NCBI RefSeq assembly: GCF_005222915.1
Contig: NZ_STFX01000019.1
Span: forward strand, 62,001-126,000
Source: Rhizobium sp. FKL33
GTDB lineage: Bacteria > Pseudomonadota > Alphaproteobacteria > Rhizobiales > Rhizobiaceae
Length of the DNA: 64,000 nucleotides
Direction of reading: 5' to 3'
The stretch's first letter is position 1. Each line of letters begins with the position of its first letter. Under the pieces are notes generated by a model that was given only the letters and a program-made list of their open reading frames with translations, ran no database searches and had not been told where the DNA came from. The translations under genes were made by a program, and so were the position numbers. Of this stretch, positions 56,650 through 64,000 are shown in pieces.

Positions 56650-58143
56650 ATGTTTGATTTCGGCATCATTCCGCCCGCCATGTTTCTCGGCATGGTTCTG
56701 TTCATGCTCTACGGTTTTCCGGTCGCGTTTTCGCTGGCGGCCGTGGGCCTGTTTTTCGGGGCCATCGGCATCCTGACCGGCCATTTCGAGCCGGTCTTCA
56801 TGGAAAGCCTGCCGTTCCGTTTCTACGGCATCATCAGCAATGAACTTCTGCTCGCCATTCCGTTCTTCACCTTCATGGGCGCCATCCTCGAGCGATGCGG
56901 GCTGGCGGAGGATCTGCTCGAAGGCACCGGCAAACTGTTCGGCGGCGTGCCGGGCGGGTTGGCTTTCGCCGTCATCATCGTCGGCGCGATCCTCGGCGCC
57001 ATCACCGGCACGGTGGCGGCCTCCGTCATCACCATGGGCATGATCTCGCTGCCGATCATGCAGCGCTACGGCTACAATATGAAGCTGGCGACCGGCGTCA
57101 TCGCCGCCTCGGGCACCATCACCCAGCTCATTCCGCCGTCCTTGGTGCTCGTCGTGCTGGCCGACCAGCTCGGCCGTTCGGTGGGCGACATGTACAAGGG
57201 CGCAATCGGGCCCTCGATGCTGCAGGTCGGCATCTTCATCCTCTATATCGCGCTGATCGCCATCTTCCGTCCCAAGATGATGCCGCCGATCCCCAAGGAG
57301 GCGCGCGGCCCCCTCGACGGCAAGCTGATCGCGACGATCCTGCTCGGCATGATCCCGTCGATCGTGCTGATCTTCCTGGTGCTCGGCACCATCTTCATGG
57401 GGCTGGCGACGCCCACGGAAGCCGGCGCGCTCGGCGTGGTCGGCGCGATCGTGCTGGCCGCGATCAACCGGCGGCTCACCTGGCCGCTGATCCGGCAGGG
57501 GATGTCGACCACGATGCGGATCACCTCGATGGTGGTGTTCATCCTGATCGGCTCCACCGTGTTCAGCCTGGTCTTCCAGGGCATGGACGGATCGCGCTGG
57601 ATCGAACACATGCTGTCGGGGCTGCCGGGCGGGGCGCTCGGATTCCTGATCTTCGTCAATATCTTCGTGTTCATCCTGGCCTTCTTCCTCGATTTCTTCG
57701 AGATCGCCTTCATCATCGTGCCGATGCTGGCGCCGGTGGCGGCCTCGCTCGGCATCGATCTCGTCTGGTTCGGGGTGCTGCTCTGCGTCAACATGCAGAC
57801 GAGCTTCATGCATCCGCCCTTCGGCTTTGCGCTTTTCTACCTGCGCGGCATCGCCCCGCCGTCGGTCAAGACTTCCGATATCTATATCGGCGCGCTGCCA
57901 TGGGTCGGCATGCAGTTGATCCTCGTGCTGGTGGTGATCTTCTGGCCGACCTCCGTCACCTATTGGCTCGACGACGGCCCCAAGATCGATCCGTCCAAGG
58001 TGGAGATCAAGATCGATCTGCCCACGCTCGGCGCCGATCCCAACGCCGCCCCCGGCGGCCTGCCGGGCCTGCCTGAGCCTGGCGGTTTGCCGGGATTGCC
58101 GGGAGGTCTCTCGCCGCTCGACGGGCCGCCGAAGGTGAATTGA
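56650..58143 (+). CDS. TRAP transporter large permease (DctM type)
   Basis: This 497-residue membrane protein has about twelve helices, with GVPGGLAFAVIIVGAILGAITGT (in part) and the family's IVAPPSxxx-type ASGTITQLIPPSLVLVV loop, and ends with a collagen-like tail GGLPGLPEPGGLPGLPGG. It drives solute uptake by Na+ or H+ exchange together with the small permease and a binding protein. The substrate is not evident. The Gly-Leu-Pro tail is not part of the core family. Confidence 0.93.
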   Translation: MFDFGIIPPAMFLGMVLFMLYGFPVAFSLAAVGLFFGAIGILTGHFEPVFMESLPFRFYGIISNELLLAIPFFTFMGAILERCGLAEDLLEGTGKLFGGVPGGLAFAVIIVGAILGAITGTVAASVITMGMISLPIMQRYGYNMKLATGVIAASGTITQLIPPSLVLVVLADQLGRSVGDMYKGAIGPSMLQVGIFILYIALIAIFRPKMMPPIPKEARGPLDGKLIATILLGMIPSIVLIFLVLGTIFMGLATPTEAGALGVVGAIVLAAINRRLTWPLIRQGMSTTMRITSMVVFILIGSTVFSLVFQGMDGSRWIEHMLSGLPGGALGFLIFVNIFVFILAFFLDFFEIAFIIVPMLAPVAASLGIDLVWFGVLLCVNMQTSFMHPPFGFALFYLRGIAPPSVKTSDIYIGALPWVGMQLILVLVVIFWPTSVTYWLDDGPKIDPSKVEIKIDLPTLGADPNAAPGGLPGLPEPGGLPGLPGGLSPLDGPPKVN

Positions 58144-58163
58144 GGCATTGAACGCGTACTTCG

Positions 58164-58192
58164 ACCCCGCTCTGGCAAGGAGCGGGGTTTTT
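58164..58192 (+). terminator. Terminator after the TRAP genes
   Basis: ACCCCGCTC pairs with GAGCGGGGT around a seven-base loop, followed by a T run, 20 bases after the large-permease stop. Confidence 0.9.
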
Positions 58193-58333
58193 GCATGGCC
58201 GAGACGCGCGACAGGGGATTTCCCGGTCGTTCGCCTTGTGCTAGGGGCCGTGGCTGCGCCGGACAATCACCACAATCGGCGCGCATGAGACGGCCCGGTC
58301 CATGGTTTTTCCTCCGGGCGCAAGGAACGCGAC

Positions 58334-59293
58334 ATGAAGATCTGCATCGGAACCATCACGCGCAATCGCCCTGATATGCTCCGGGCGCTTTTGGCGTCCT
58401 ATGGCCGGATGCGGATTCCCGATGGCGTCGAGATCTTTTACGCGATCGCGGAAAACAATCCGGAGGTGACCATCCACGCCGTGGTCGAGGAGATGCGGCC
58501 GGCGCTTGGCGGACATCGGCTGCTGGTCGAGGCGGAGCCGCGTCGCGGCATTCCTTTCGCGCGCAACCATGTGCTCGACATGGCGCTCGCGGAAGGCGCA
58601 GATTATTTGACTTTCGTTGACGACGACGAACAGGTGGATGCCGACTGGCTTGTCAACCTGCTCCGCATGGCCCGCGAGGGCGACTACGATCTCGTCGGCG
58701 CGCCCGTGCTGATCCGCGACATGCCGGCGGGCGCAAGCGGACTGGCGGCGATCCTCTGGCGGGGCATGGTTCGACGCAACGCGCATGTCGCGAAAAAGGC
58801 CCGGCGTCGATTTGCCAAAAAGGGGCCGAACTCCATCAATGTGTCGACGGCCAACTGGCTGGGCCGGCTTGAGTTCTTTCGCCGCACCGGCTTGCGCTTC
58901 GACGACGGCATCGGTCAGGGCAGCGGCAGCGACCGTCGCCTCTATAAGGATCTGGTGGCGAAGGGCGGCAAAGCTGGCTGGACGATCGACGCGCCGGTCT
59001 ACGACACCGTGCCCTTGTCGCGCCTGACGCTCTCTTATCAGTTCAAGCGCGGCCGCGAACACACGGCCTATCTGTTCGCCGATTCCGATCGCACCGGATC
59101 GATGCCGCGGATCATGCTGCTCGCCAAGGCGCTGGGGAGAATTCCCCGCATACTGGCCTCTGTCGTCGCCATCCCGTTCACGAGCGGCGAAAGCCTGTTG
59201 ATGGCGTCCCGGCTCGCCGGCGACATGGTCGGCTTCATCGATGCCTATCGCGGTGTTTTCGGCAGCCATTATGCCAATGTCACGGGGCAATGA
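58334..59293 (+). CDS. Family 2 glycosyltransferase
   Basis: This 319-residue GT-A enzyme starts MKICIGTITRNRPDML and has the DxD-type metal motif FVDDDEQVD (about residues 95-103) and a likely acceptor-side GIGQGSGSDRRLYKDL. A hydrophobic C-terminal region (IPRILASVVAIPF) may touch the membrane. Sugar and acceptor are unknown. It is four bases before the next gene, so the pair is co-transcribed, and belongs to a cluster of four surface-sugar-like genes. Confidence 0.87.
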   Translation: MKICIGTITRNRPDMLRALLASYGRMRIPDGVEIFYAIAENNPEVTIHAVVEEMRPALGGHRLLVEAEPRRGIPFARNHVLDMALAEGADYLTFVDDDEQVDADWLVNLLRMAREGDYDLVGAPVLIRDMPAGASGLAAILWRGMVRRNAHVAKKARRRFAKKGPNSINVSTANWLGRLEFFRRTGLRFDDGIGQGSGSDRRLYKDLVAKGGKAGWTIDAPVYDTVPLSRLTLSYQFKRGREHTAYLFADSDRTGSMPRIMLLAKALGRIPRILASVVAIPFTSGESLLMASRLAGDMVGFIDAYRGVFGSHYANVTGQ

Positions 59294-59297
59294 CGCG

Positions 59298-60215
59298 ATG
59301 ACGACGGGGCGAGGCAGCGACAGGCCTCTGCGGCGCAAACTCGTCAAACTCGCCTGCCAGGTCCTGCTCGGCCGCAAACGCGCGCATTACTTCTCATGGC
59401 TGCCCGGTCTTTCGATTGCCGGCCGTTCGGCGACATCGGCCGGAACGGCCGTGTTTAGCGATTTCAGGTTCGTCTTGACCAGGTCTGAGGTTCTCCGCCA
59501 TGGCGCCGAAGGCGGGTTGACGATTGTCGGATCGGGGCCATCGGCGCTCAATGCGCCAATCGCATCCTTGCCGCCGCGGACCGCCGTGCTGTTGAACGGC
59601 GCTATCAGCCTGATCGGCGCCGGAATCGCCGAGCCCTTTGCTGTCGCAATTGAGGACGAACGCTTCGTCTGGCGTCACTTCGCGATGATGGTCGAGCGGA
59701 TCGGCAAAGATACACCCTGCCTTTTCTCATGCGGCGTTCTTCGTTCGCTTTTCGAGATTGATCGGTATTGGCTGACGGGGCGAACCGTCATTCTGATCGA
59801 TGATATCCGCAAACCTTATGGGGCGCCGCGCCGGTCCGACGAGATGCTGTCCAGCCTGCCATTCGTGCGGTTGAACGAGGATAGGGACGCAGGCTTCTCG
59901 CGCGATCCGGACCGGGGCGTCTTTCAGGGCGGATCTGTGGCGATCAGCGCGCTACAGTTCGCCCTGTCCACCGGCGCGCCGACGGTCGGCTTCGTCGGCG
60001 TCGATATTTCCAACGCCGCGGCGCCGCGTTTTTACGAACGGCCCGGCGAAACCGCATATTCTGGGGTAGCCGAAGCGGAGGAGCGGATCCTAGCGCATGT
60101 CGAGCTGGCCCGCCGTATCGCCGAGGAACGGGGCCAGAGATTGATCAACCACTCGCCGGTCTCGGCCTTGGCGCGGATCGGACTTGCCTATCAGCCCGTC
60201 ACAGTTTCTCTCTGA
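59298..60215 (+). CDS. Rossmann-like protein, possible sugar transferase
   Basis: This 305-residue protein has a GSGPSALNAP motif near residue 74, as in DUF115/GT42-type nucleotide-sugar transferases (GNGPS), then AVAIEDERFVWRH and a late TVGFVGVDISNAAAPRFYE segment typical of DUF115-like proteins. No full assignment is possible. It starts four bases after the GT2 stop. It probably modifies the same surface glycan. Confidence 0.6.
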   Translation: MTTGRGSDRPLRRKLVKLACQVLLGRKRAHYFSWLPGLSIAGRSATSAGTAVFSDFRFVLTRSEVLRHGAEGGLTIVGSGPSALNAPIASLPPRTAVLLNGAISLIGAGIAEPFAVAIEDERFVWRHFAMMVERIGKDTPCLFSCGVLRSLFEIDRYWLTGRTVILIDDIRKPYGAPRRSDEMLSSLPFVRLNEDRDAGFSRDPDRGVFQGGSVAISALQFALSTGAPTVGFVGVDISNAAAPRFYERPGETAYSGVAEAEERILAHVELARRIAEERGQRLINHSPVSALARIGLAYQPVTVSL

Positions 60216-60340
60216 GCATCAGGGCAGGCGCCGCCAATGGCGCGCTTTCTCTTTCAGCCGGTCCAGAACGACAATTTTCCGAGACTTCGATTTGATGGCC
60301 GTCTTCTGCCGAGGGAGCCGACTGTGGTCACCGGAAGTCC

Positions 60341-60366
60341 TTCCCTTTGGGAAACCCGCGGGTTTC
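60341..60366 (+). terminator. Palindromic hairpin pair between convergent genes
   Basis: GAAACCCGCGGGTTTC (60351-60366) is a perfect palindrome, able to fold with a CGCG loop. It overlaps a smaller TTCCC-TTT-GGGAA hairpin (60341-60353). Both lie between convergent glycosyltransferase genes and may end both transcripts. No other gene is seen in 60216-60419. Confidence 0.55.
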
Positions 60367-60419
60367 TTGTGCGAAGGGGCGCGGTCTTCGCAGCCGTTTT
60401 TTGAGCGAGGATGCGGTGT

Positions 60420-61268
60420 CTATTCTTTGACGGGCGGAAAACCGTAGGCTTCAATCAGGTTGGCGATGGCGCGATCATTGCCGCCTGCCAGATTAGCCTC
60501 ACGGAGGCTGGTCGCCTGGCTTTCGGGCCAGTCGAGAAAGCGCCGTTTGCCGCCGACCTTGCACGCCAGATAGCCTTTTCTGCGCCACATCCAGTAAAGC
60601 CAGACATCGTCGGCGGAAGGCGACAGAGACATGAACTGAGCATCGTTGACGACTTCTGGATCGAAGACGCCGGGCGGATAGAGAACGCCGAGCGCGCCCG
60701 TGGGGAAGGTGAGCGGGGAGGGCGCTTCCGATTGCGTATTCTTTGGCCATTCGCCATAAGCGAGCGGCTGTCCCGATTGATCCAGAGCGACCTTATGCGC
60801 GCGCAAGGCTAGGATATGGGGATGTTCCGGATCATATGCCGCCGTCAGCGCCGCGATTGTGTCTCGTTGATAGTACACATCATCGTCCGCCGTCAGAATG
60901 AACGCGTCGGGATAGGCCTGAAGCGCGGGAATGATCTTCTTGTAGGAGCGCCAATCCGGGCAGGTTTGTATTTCGACGCCGTCATTCTCAAGACGCCGTA
61001 CGTCAGATGGTAATTGGGTTATGTCGTCGACATCCAGCCAGAGCAAAATGCGATCCGGGCGCTGGCTCTGGGCGAGCAGGCCTTTGAGGGTCAGGGCCAA
61101 CGTCGAGTAACGCTTGGGGTAGCTCGTCAAGGACACAATGAGTTGACCGGGCAGGTCATGGAGGGGCGCTGAACGCCAGGCGCTGTCGTCGAAGCGTCGG
61201 TTGATGTCTTTTTCGGCTGCGGCAAGCCGGCGGCTCTTTTTGAAGGCGCTGATCCATTGGCCGAACAT
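60420..61268 (-). CDS. Glycosyltransferase-like protein
   Basis: This 282-residue protein has a GT-A-like core: LIVSLTSYPKRYSTLALTL (in part), RILLWLD and the DxD motif FILTADDDVYYQ near residue 125. A later DDVWLYWMWRRKG segment is typical of bacterial glycosyltransferases acting on surface polysaccharides. The ATG at 61268 has AAAGGA at good spacing; a TTG at 61286 and an ATG at 61277 are alternatives. It is downstream of the GT4 gene in the same direction. Confidence 0.78.
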   Translation of the reverse strand: MFGQWISAFKKSRRLAAAEKDINRRFDDSAWRSAPLHDLPGQLIVSLTSYPKRYSTLALTLKGLLAQSQRPDRILLWLDVDDITQLPSDVRRLENDGVEIQTCPDWRSYKKIIPALQAYPDAFILTADDDVYYQRDTIAALTAAYDPEHPHILALRAHKVALDQSGQPLAYGEWPKNTQSEAPSPLTFPTGALGVLYPPGVFDPEVVNDAQFMSLSPSADDVWLYWMWRRKGYLACKVGGKRRFLDWPESQATSLREANLAGGNDRAIANLIEAYGFPPVKE

Positions 61269-61315
61269 TGCGGACATCCTTTCCAATCACGAAATCAGGC
61301 GTGCGATCGACCGTT

Positions 61316-62365
61316 CTATCCGCTACTGGTGAAAAGATCCGCGTAAACCCTGTTCAAGCCTTCGACCTCGTTGGCGATGGCGAAATTGTCGCGGACATGC
61401 CGGGCGGCGTATTCGCCGTGGCGGCGGGCGCGGTCGGGGTCTGCGAGATAGGGTTCGATGGCGTGTTTCAGGGCGTCGCCGTCGCCAGCCGGGGCAACGA
61501 GGCCCGTTCGGCCCGGCACGATCATTTCAGCATAGGCGCCGGCGTCGGAGGTCACGGCGGGCGCGCCCGAGGCCATGGCTTCGAGCGGCGTTAGACCGAA
61601 GCCTTCGTTGCGGGACGGAGCCACGAAGAGCTGGAAACGTCGATACCACGGCTTGATGTCGTCGACCTCGCCGATGAAGCGGATGCGGTCGGTCAGCCCT
61701 GCTTTCTCGATTCTGGCGCGGAGGTCGGCGGCGAAGGCTTCGTGTTCGGCGGTCACCCGACCGGCGATCACCGCCGTCCAGGCCGGATAATGCGGCAGAA
61801 GCGCGATCATTGCGTCGACGAAGAGATCGGTGCCTTTCTGGGCGCGGATGCGGCCGGCGCAGCCGATGATCAGCCGGCCCTCGAGTTCCGGCGCGGGATC
61901 GGCGTCATCCGGCCGGGCGGGACGGAAGACCTCCGTGTCGACGCCGTGCATGATGACGGTGTGCGGTCGATCGAGATAGGAGCCCGAACGGGCAGAGGTG
62001 GCGACCACCGCGTCCATCTTCGAGACCAGCCATTTGGTGTAGCGGGAATGACGGCGTTGGGCCGCCGACGTGAACAATAACGTCATCGGCATGCGCAGCA
62101 CGTCGCGCAGGAAAACGCCGGCCAGCATCTCGTTGTTGCGGCGGGCGTGCCATATGCGTTTTCTGCCGCTGACCGGTCGTTTCCAGCAGGCAAGAAGATC
62201 GAGAAAGCCGATGCGCGGCATCGTGTCCGGCAGACCCGGGCCGAGGGTCGCGAGCTTGACGCCCGCCTCTACCTGTCGCGGCGCGAGCTGCACCACGGTG
62301 CTGGTGACGCCGGACAGGCGCCGCTTGAAATGCGGCGCGATGACCTCGATCTCGGCGATGCGCAT
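61316..62365 (-). CDS. Family 4 glycosyltransferase
   Basis: This 349-residue GT-B enzyme has the C-terminal nucleotide-sugar domain with IIGCAGRIRAQKGTDLFVDA (about residues 166-185), the RNEGFGLTPLEAMASGAPAVTS motif (in part, EGFGLTPLEAMASG) and the conserved Glu pair. It moves a hexose to a glycan acceptor. It starts ten bases after greA's stop with a GAGG site, so it may be co-transcribed with greA. Confidence 0.9.
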   Translation of the reverse strand: MRIAEIEVIAPHFKRRLSGVTSTVVQLAPRQVEAGVKLATLGPGLPDTMPRIGFLDLLACWKRPVSGRKRIWHARRNNEMLAGVFLRDVLRMPMTLLFTSAAQRRHSRYTKWLVSKMDAVVATSARSGSYLDRPHTVIMHGVDTEVFRPARPDDADPAPELEGRLIIGCAGRIRAQKGTDLFVDAMIALLPHYPAWTAVIAGRVTAEHEAFAADLRARIEKAGLTDRIRFIGEVDDIKPWYRRFQLFVAPSRNEGFGLTPLEAMASGAPAVTSDAGAYAEMIVPGRTGLVAPAGDGDALKHAIEPYLADPDRARRHGEYAARHVRDNFAIANEVEGLNRVYADLFTSSG

Positions 62366-62374
62366 CGCGGGGCC

Positions 62375-62851
62375 TCAGCCCCAGGCGATGCCGATGATTT
62401 CGTAGCCCTTGGCGCCGCCCGGCGCGTTGACTTCGATCATGTCGCCGACTTCCTTGCCGATCAGCGCGCGGGCAATGGGCGAGGAGATGGAGATGCGGCC
62501 GGACTTCACGTCGGCTTCCTGGTCGCCGACGATCTGGTAGGTCTTTTCTTCCTCGGTGTCTTCGTCGATCAGCTTGACGGTGGCGCCGAACTTGATCTTG
62601 TCGCCGCTCATCTTGGTGAGGTCGATCACCTCGGCGCGGGCGATCAGATCTTCCAATTCGCCGACGCGGCCTTCATTGTGGCTCTGCGCCTCCTTGGCGG
62701 CGTGATATTCCGCGTTTTCCGACAGGTCGCCATGCGCGCGCGCTTCGGAAATCGCTTCGATGATCCGCGGGCGCTCTTCCTGCTGGCGCCAGCGCAGCTC
62801 CTCGGAGAGCTGTGCAAAACCGCGGGGCGTCATCGGTACCTTTTCTACCAT
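62375..62851 (-). CDS. greA: Transcript cleavage factor GreA
   Basis: This 158-residue factor rescues backtracked RNA polymerase. The coiled-coil tip has the acidic [13 protein letters not shown] (about residues 41-53), and the C-terminal domain ends with the [10 protein letters not shown] tail. The start at 62851 gives [15 protein letters not shown], with GAGG eight bases upstream; the frame beyond it is leader. Complete. Confidence 0.95.
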   Translation of the reverse strand: MVEKVPMTPRGFAQLSEELRWRQQEERPRIIEAISEARAHGDLSENAEYHAAKEAQSHNEGRVGELEDLIARAEVIDLTKMSGDKIKFGATVKLIDEDTEEEKTYQIVGDQEADVKSGRISISSPIARALIGKEVGDMIEVNAPGGAKGYEIIGIAWG

Positions 62852-63159
62852 CTCATCGTCCTCAGCATTACCCTGCGCCGGTCGGTCCGGCACAAAAAGA
62901 AAACGGTCCCGGAAGCGCAAACTTCAGAACCGTCCAGAAAATCAACTGCCGCCTCTATAGCAGAACTGTCATCGAAAATGCGAGAAAATTATTTTTGCCC
63001 GCAGGCGGGAACCTCAGAAGCCACGTTGCGCAAGCGGGTATGGGCGGTGTCGCCGCCGGCGTCAAACCTGACTGGCAGATGAACGGCCCATTCAAAGCCG
63101 GTTCAATCGGAACATCGTAAATGGGTTCCATCAGATTTTCCCGGCCGTTGGAGAGCCCC
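62852..63159 (+). promoter_or_regulatory. Divergent promoter region of greA and the basic secreted protein
   Basis: This 308-base gap has small GC hairpins (for example GGCGG-TGTCG-CCGCC near 63045-63060) but no credible ORF or RNA gene. Promoters for both genes must lie here. Confidence 0.35.
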
Positions 63160-63540
63160 ATGAAAAAACTAGTCGTCACCGCATCCGCCGCGCTCATCGC
63201 CATCTTGTCGGTGACGGGCGTCGCATCCGCGAGCGATCGCCGGGGCAGCGAGGAAGTTTGGCGTCACCGCGCCGAGCGCGGCGATGGTCATCGCGGTCGG
63301 GATCCCGGCTTCCATGACGGAGGTCGTCGCCACGCCGACCGCCACGAGTGGCGCGGCGATCGTCGTTACTGGCGGCATGACGGCTGGCGCTATGGCGGTT
63401 ATCCCGGTTACTACTGGGGTGGTCCGCGCGTGGTCATCGGCGGTCCCGTATATGTGGCGCCGTATTGCTTCAAGAAGAAGGTTTACCGCACCGACGCCTG
63501 GGGCAATGTCTATGTGAAGCGCATCCGCGTCTGCCGGTAA
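63160..63540 (+). CDS. Secreted basic protein of unknown function
   Basis: This 126-residue protein has a signal peptide (MKKLVVTASAALIAILSVTGVASA) followed by an Arg/His/Gly/Asp-rich region and a Tyr/Gly-rich stretch (YGGYPGYYWGG), ending CFKKKVYRTDAWGNVYVKRIRVCR (paired cysteines). Such proteins occur widely in Rhizobiales envelopes, of unknown role. The start at 63160 fits the signal peptide. A GAGAGC upstream is a weak ribosome site. Confidence 0.7.
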   Translation: MKKLVVTASAALIAILSVTGVASASDRRGSEEVWRHRAERGDGHRGRDPGFHDGGRRHADRHEWRGDRRYWRHDGWRYGGYPGYYWGGPRVVIGGPVYVAPYCFKKKVYRTDAWGNVYVKRIRVCR

Positions 63541-63564
63541 CGGCTTGGCCGAGACAGCGACAAT

Positions 63565-63601
63565 GCGGAAGCTGCATCGCCTTGCGCAGATGTGCTTCCG
63601 C
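63565..63601 (+). terminator. Long-loop hairpin after the basic secreted protein
   Basis: GCGGAAGC (63565-63572) pairs perfectly with GCTTCCGC (63594-63601), 25 bases after the stop, but no U-tract follows (GATTTCTCG). It may be a terminator or an upstream structure for the next gene. Confidence 0.4.
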
Positions 63602-63619
63602 GATTTCTCGTTGTGGAGT

Positions 63620-63637
63620 TAGTCATGTCCCTGTCAT
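63620..63637 (+). promoter_or_regulatory. Pho box
   Basis: TAGTCAT-GTCC-CTGTCAT is a direct repeat of two seven-base units with four-base spacing, matching the 18-base PhoB consensus (CTGTCAT-N4-CTGTCAY) closely. It ends 55 bases before the alkaline phosphatase start and implies induction under phosphate limitation. Confidence 0.7.
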
Positions 63638-63641
63638 GAGC

Positions 63642-63675
63642 AAGCATTAACGGGAAGCGGTTTCCGTTAATGCTT
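63642..63675 (+). promoter_or_regulatory. Strong leader hairpin before the phosphatase
   Basis: AAGCATTAACGG (63642-63653) pairs perfectly with CCGTTAATGCTT (63664-63675), extended by three inner pairs to a GCGG loop. It lies between the Pho box and the GGAGAGGG ribosome site and may shape the 5' end of the mRNA or form a regulator site. Confidence 0.55.
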
Positions 63676-63692
63676 TCAAGGAGAGGGACACT

Positions 63693-64000
63693 ATGCGCAA
63701 GCTTATTACAACGCTCGCAGCTGCGACATTTCTCGGTGGCGCCGCTCAGGCGGCCGAGATCTATCCGCTTGACCGCGCGACGATTCTCGTCAATTCGCCT
63801 TTCGATTTCAAGGTCGAGTTCGACGCTGTCGTGAAGCCCGAAGACGTCAAGGTGACGGTCAACGGCCAGGACTACAAGGCCGCGCTCGGCGCCGACGCCG
63901 CGTTCACCGCTGATGAAAAAGGCAAGGAAGACAAGAGCCTCGGCTCGGCGCTCATCCTCCGCAACGCCAAGATCGCTTCTGCCGGCGCCTATTCGGTCGA
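63693..64000 (+). CDS. Alkaline-phosphatase-like exported protein, N-terminal part
   Basis: The frame starts at ATG 63693 with a GGAGAGGG ribosome site and runs off the window after about 102 codons. A signal peptide (MRKLITTLAAATFLGGAAQA) is followed by AEIYPLDRATILVNSPFDFKVEF (in part), as seen at the start of Rhizobiales alkaline phosphatases that carry an N-terminal beta domain. The Pho box upstream supports this. The catalytic domain is outside the window, so the call is provisional. Confidence 0.65.
   Translation, partial: MRKLITTLAAATFLGGAAQAAEIYPLDRATILVNSPFDFKVEFDAVVKPEDVKVTVNGQDYKAALGADAAFTADEKGKEDKSLGSALILRNAKIASAGAYSV

Overview
The window is chromosomal DNA from an alphaproteobacterium, most likely of the order Hyphomicrobiales (Rhizobiales). 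The evidence is the high GC content, the order trmL - petABC - apt, a ychF - pth - rplY - prs - pgeF - midA - lgt - ubiK - ybjN - proC - csaA backbone, a petP/petR pair, a BA14K-type protein, and a trxB - LysR (lsrB/vtlR-like) locus next to an AbcR-like small RNA. Genus cannot be read from the sequence. I saw no tRNA, rRNA, CRISPR array, insertion sequence or phage integrase.

Layout. 1-5.6 kb: start of an unknown protein, trmL, and two paralogous ABC exporters with a HigBA-type toxin-antitoxin module wedged between them. 5.6-11.6 kb: an exo/endonuclease-fold membrane protein, the cytochrome bc1 operon petABC, apt, a ThuA-like protein and a second TA-like pair. 11.6-18.8 kb: two coupled MaoC hydratases, a membrane protein, ychF, an Rrf2/SnoaL pair, clpS, prmB and an acetyltransferase. 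18.9-20.9 kb: a prfH-rtcB operon, a probable RNA/ribosome-repair module, with an unusual leader and a 7-5-7 palindrome upstream. 21-32.5 kb: a chemoreceptor, pth, rplY, an exported protein, a GAF/Fis regulator, a GGDEF-EAL protein and prs. 32.5-43.7 kb: a DUF4189-like coiled-coil protein, an Rrf2/thioredoxin-reductase-like pair, a lipoprotein, an M24-fold enzyme without metal ligands, pgeF, midA, lgt, ubiK, ybjN, proC, csaA and a dual-specificity phosphatase. 43.7-48.5 kb: a histidine kinase with petR and petP, a metallo-beta-lactamase-fold enzyme, a BA14K protein and a cold-shock protein. 48.8-55.7 kb: a DMT transporter, a degenerate EAL protein, an aminotransferase, a six-EF-hand protein, the AbcR-like sRNA, lsrB/vtlR and trxB. 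56-64 kb: a TRAP permease pair, four glycosyltransferase-like genes, greA, a secreted basic protein, and the start of a Pho-box-preceded alkaline phosphatase.

Functional themes. Several genes serve translation and its repair: trmL, prmB, ychF, pth, rplY, csaA, prfH and rtcB. Respiration is represented by petABC and by the PetP/PetR-type regulators 36 kb away. Redox and signal control includes two Rrf2 regulators each paired with its likely target, trxB-lsrB-AbcR, one active-looking and one degenerate c-di-GMP protein, and a chemoreceptor. Many genes are separated by recognisable hairpin terminators, and several promoters carry perfect palindromes. These are the most testable new regulatory claims here.
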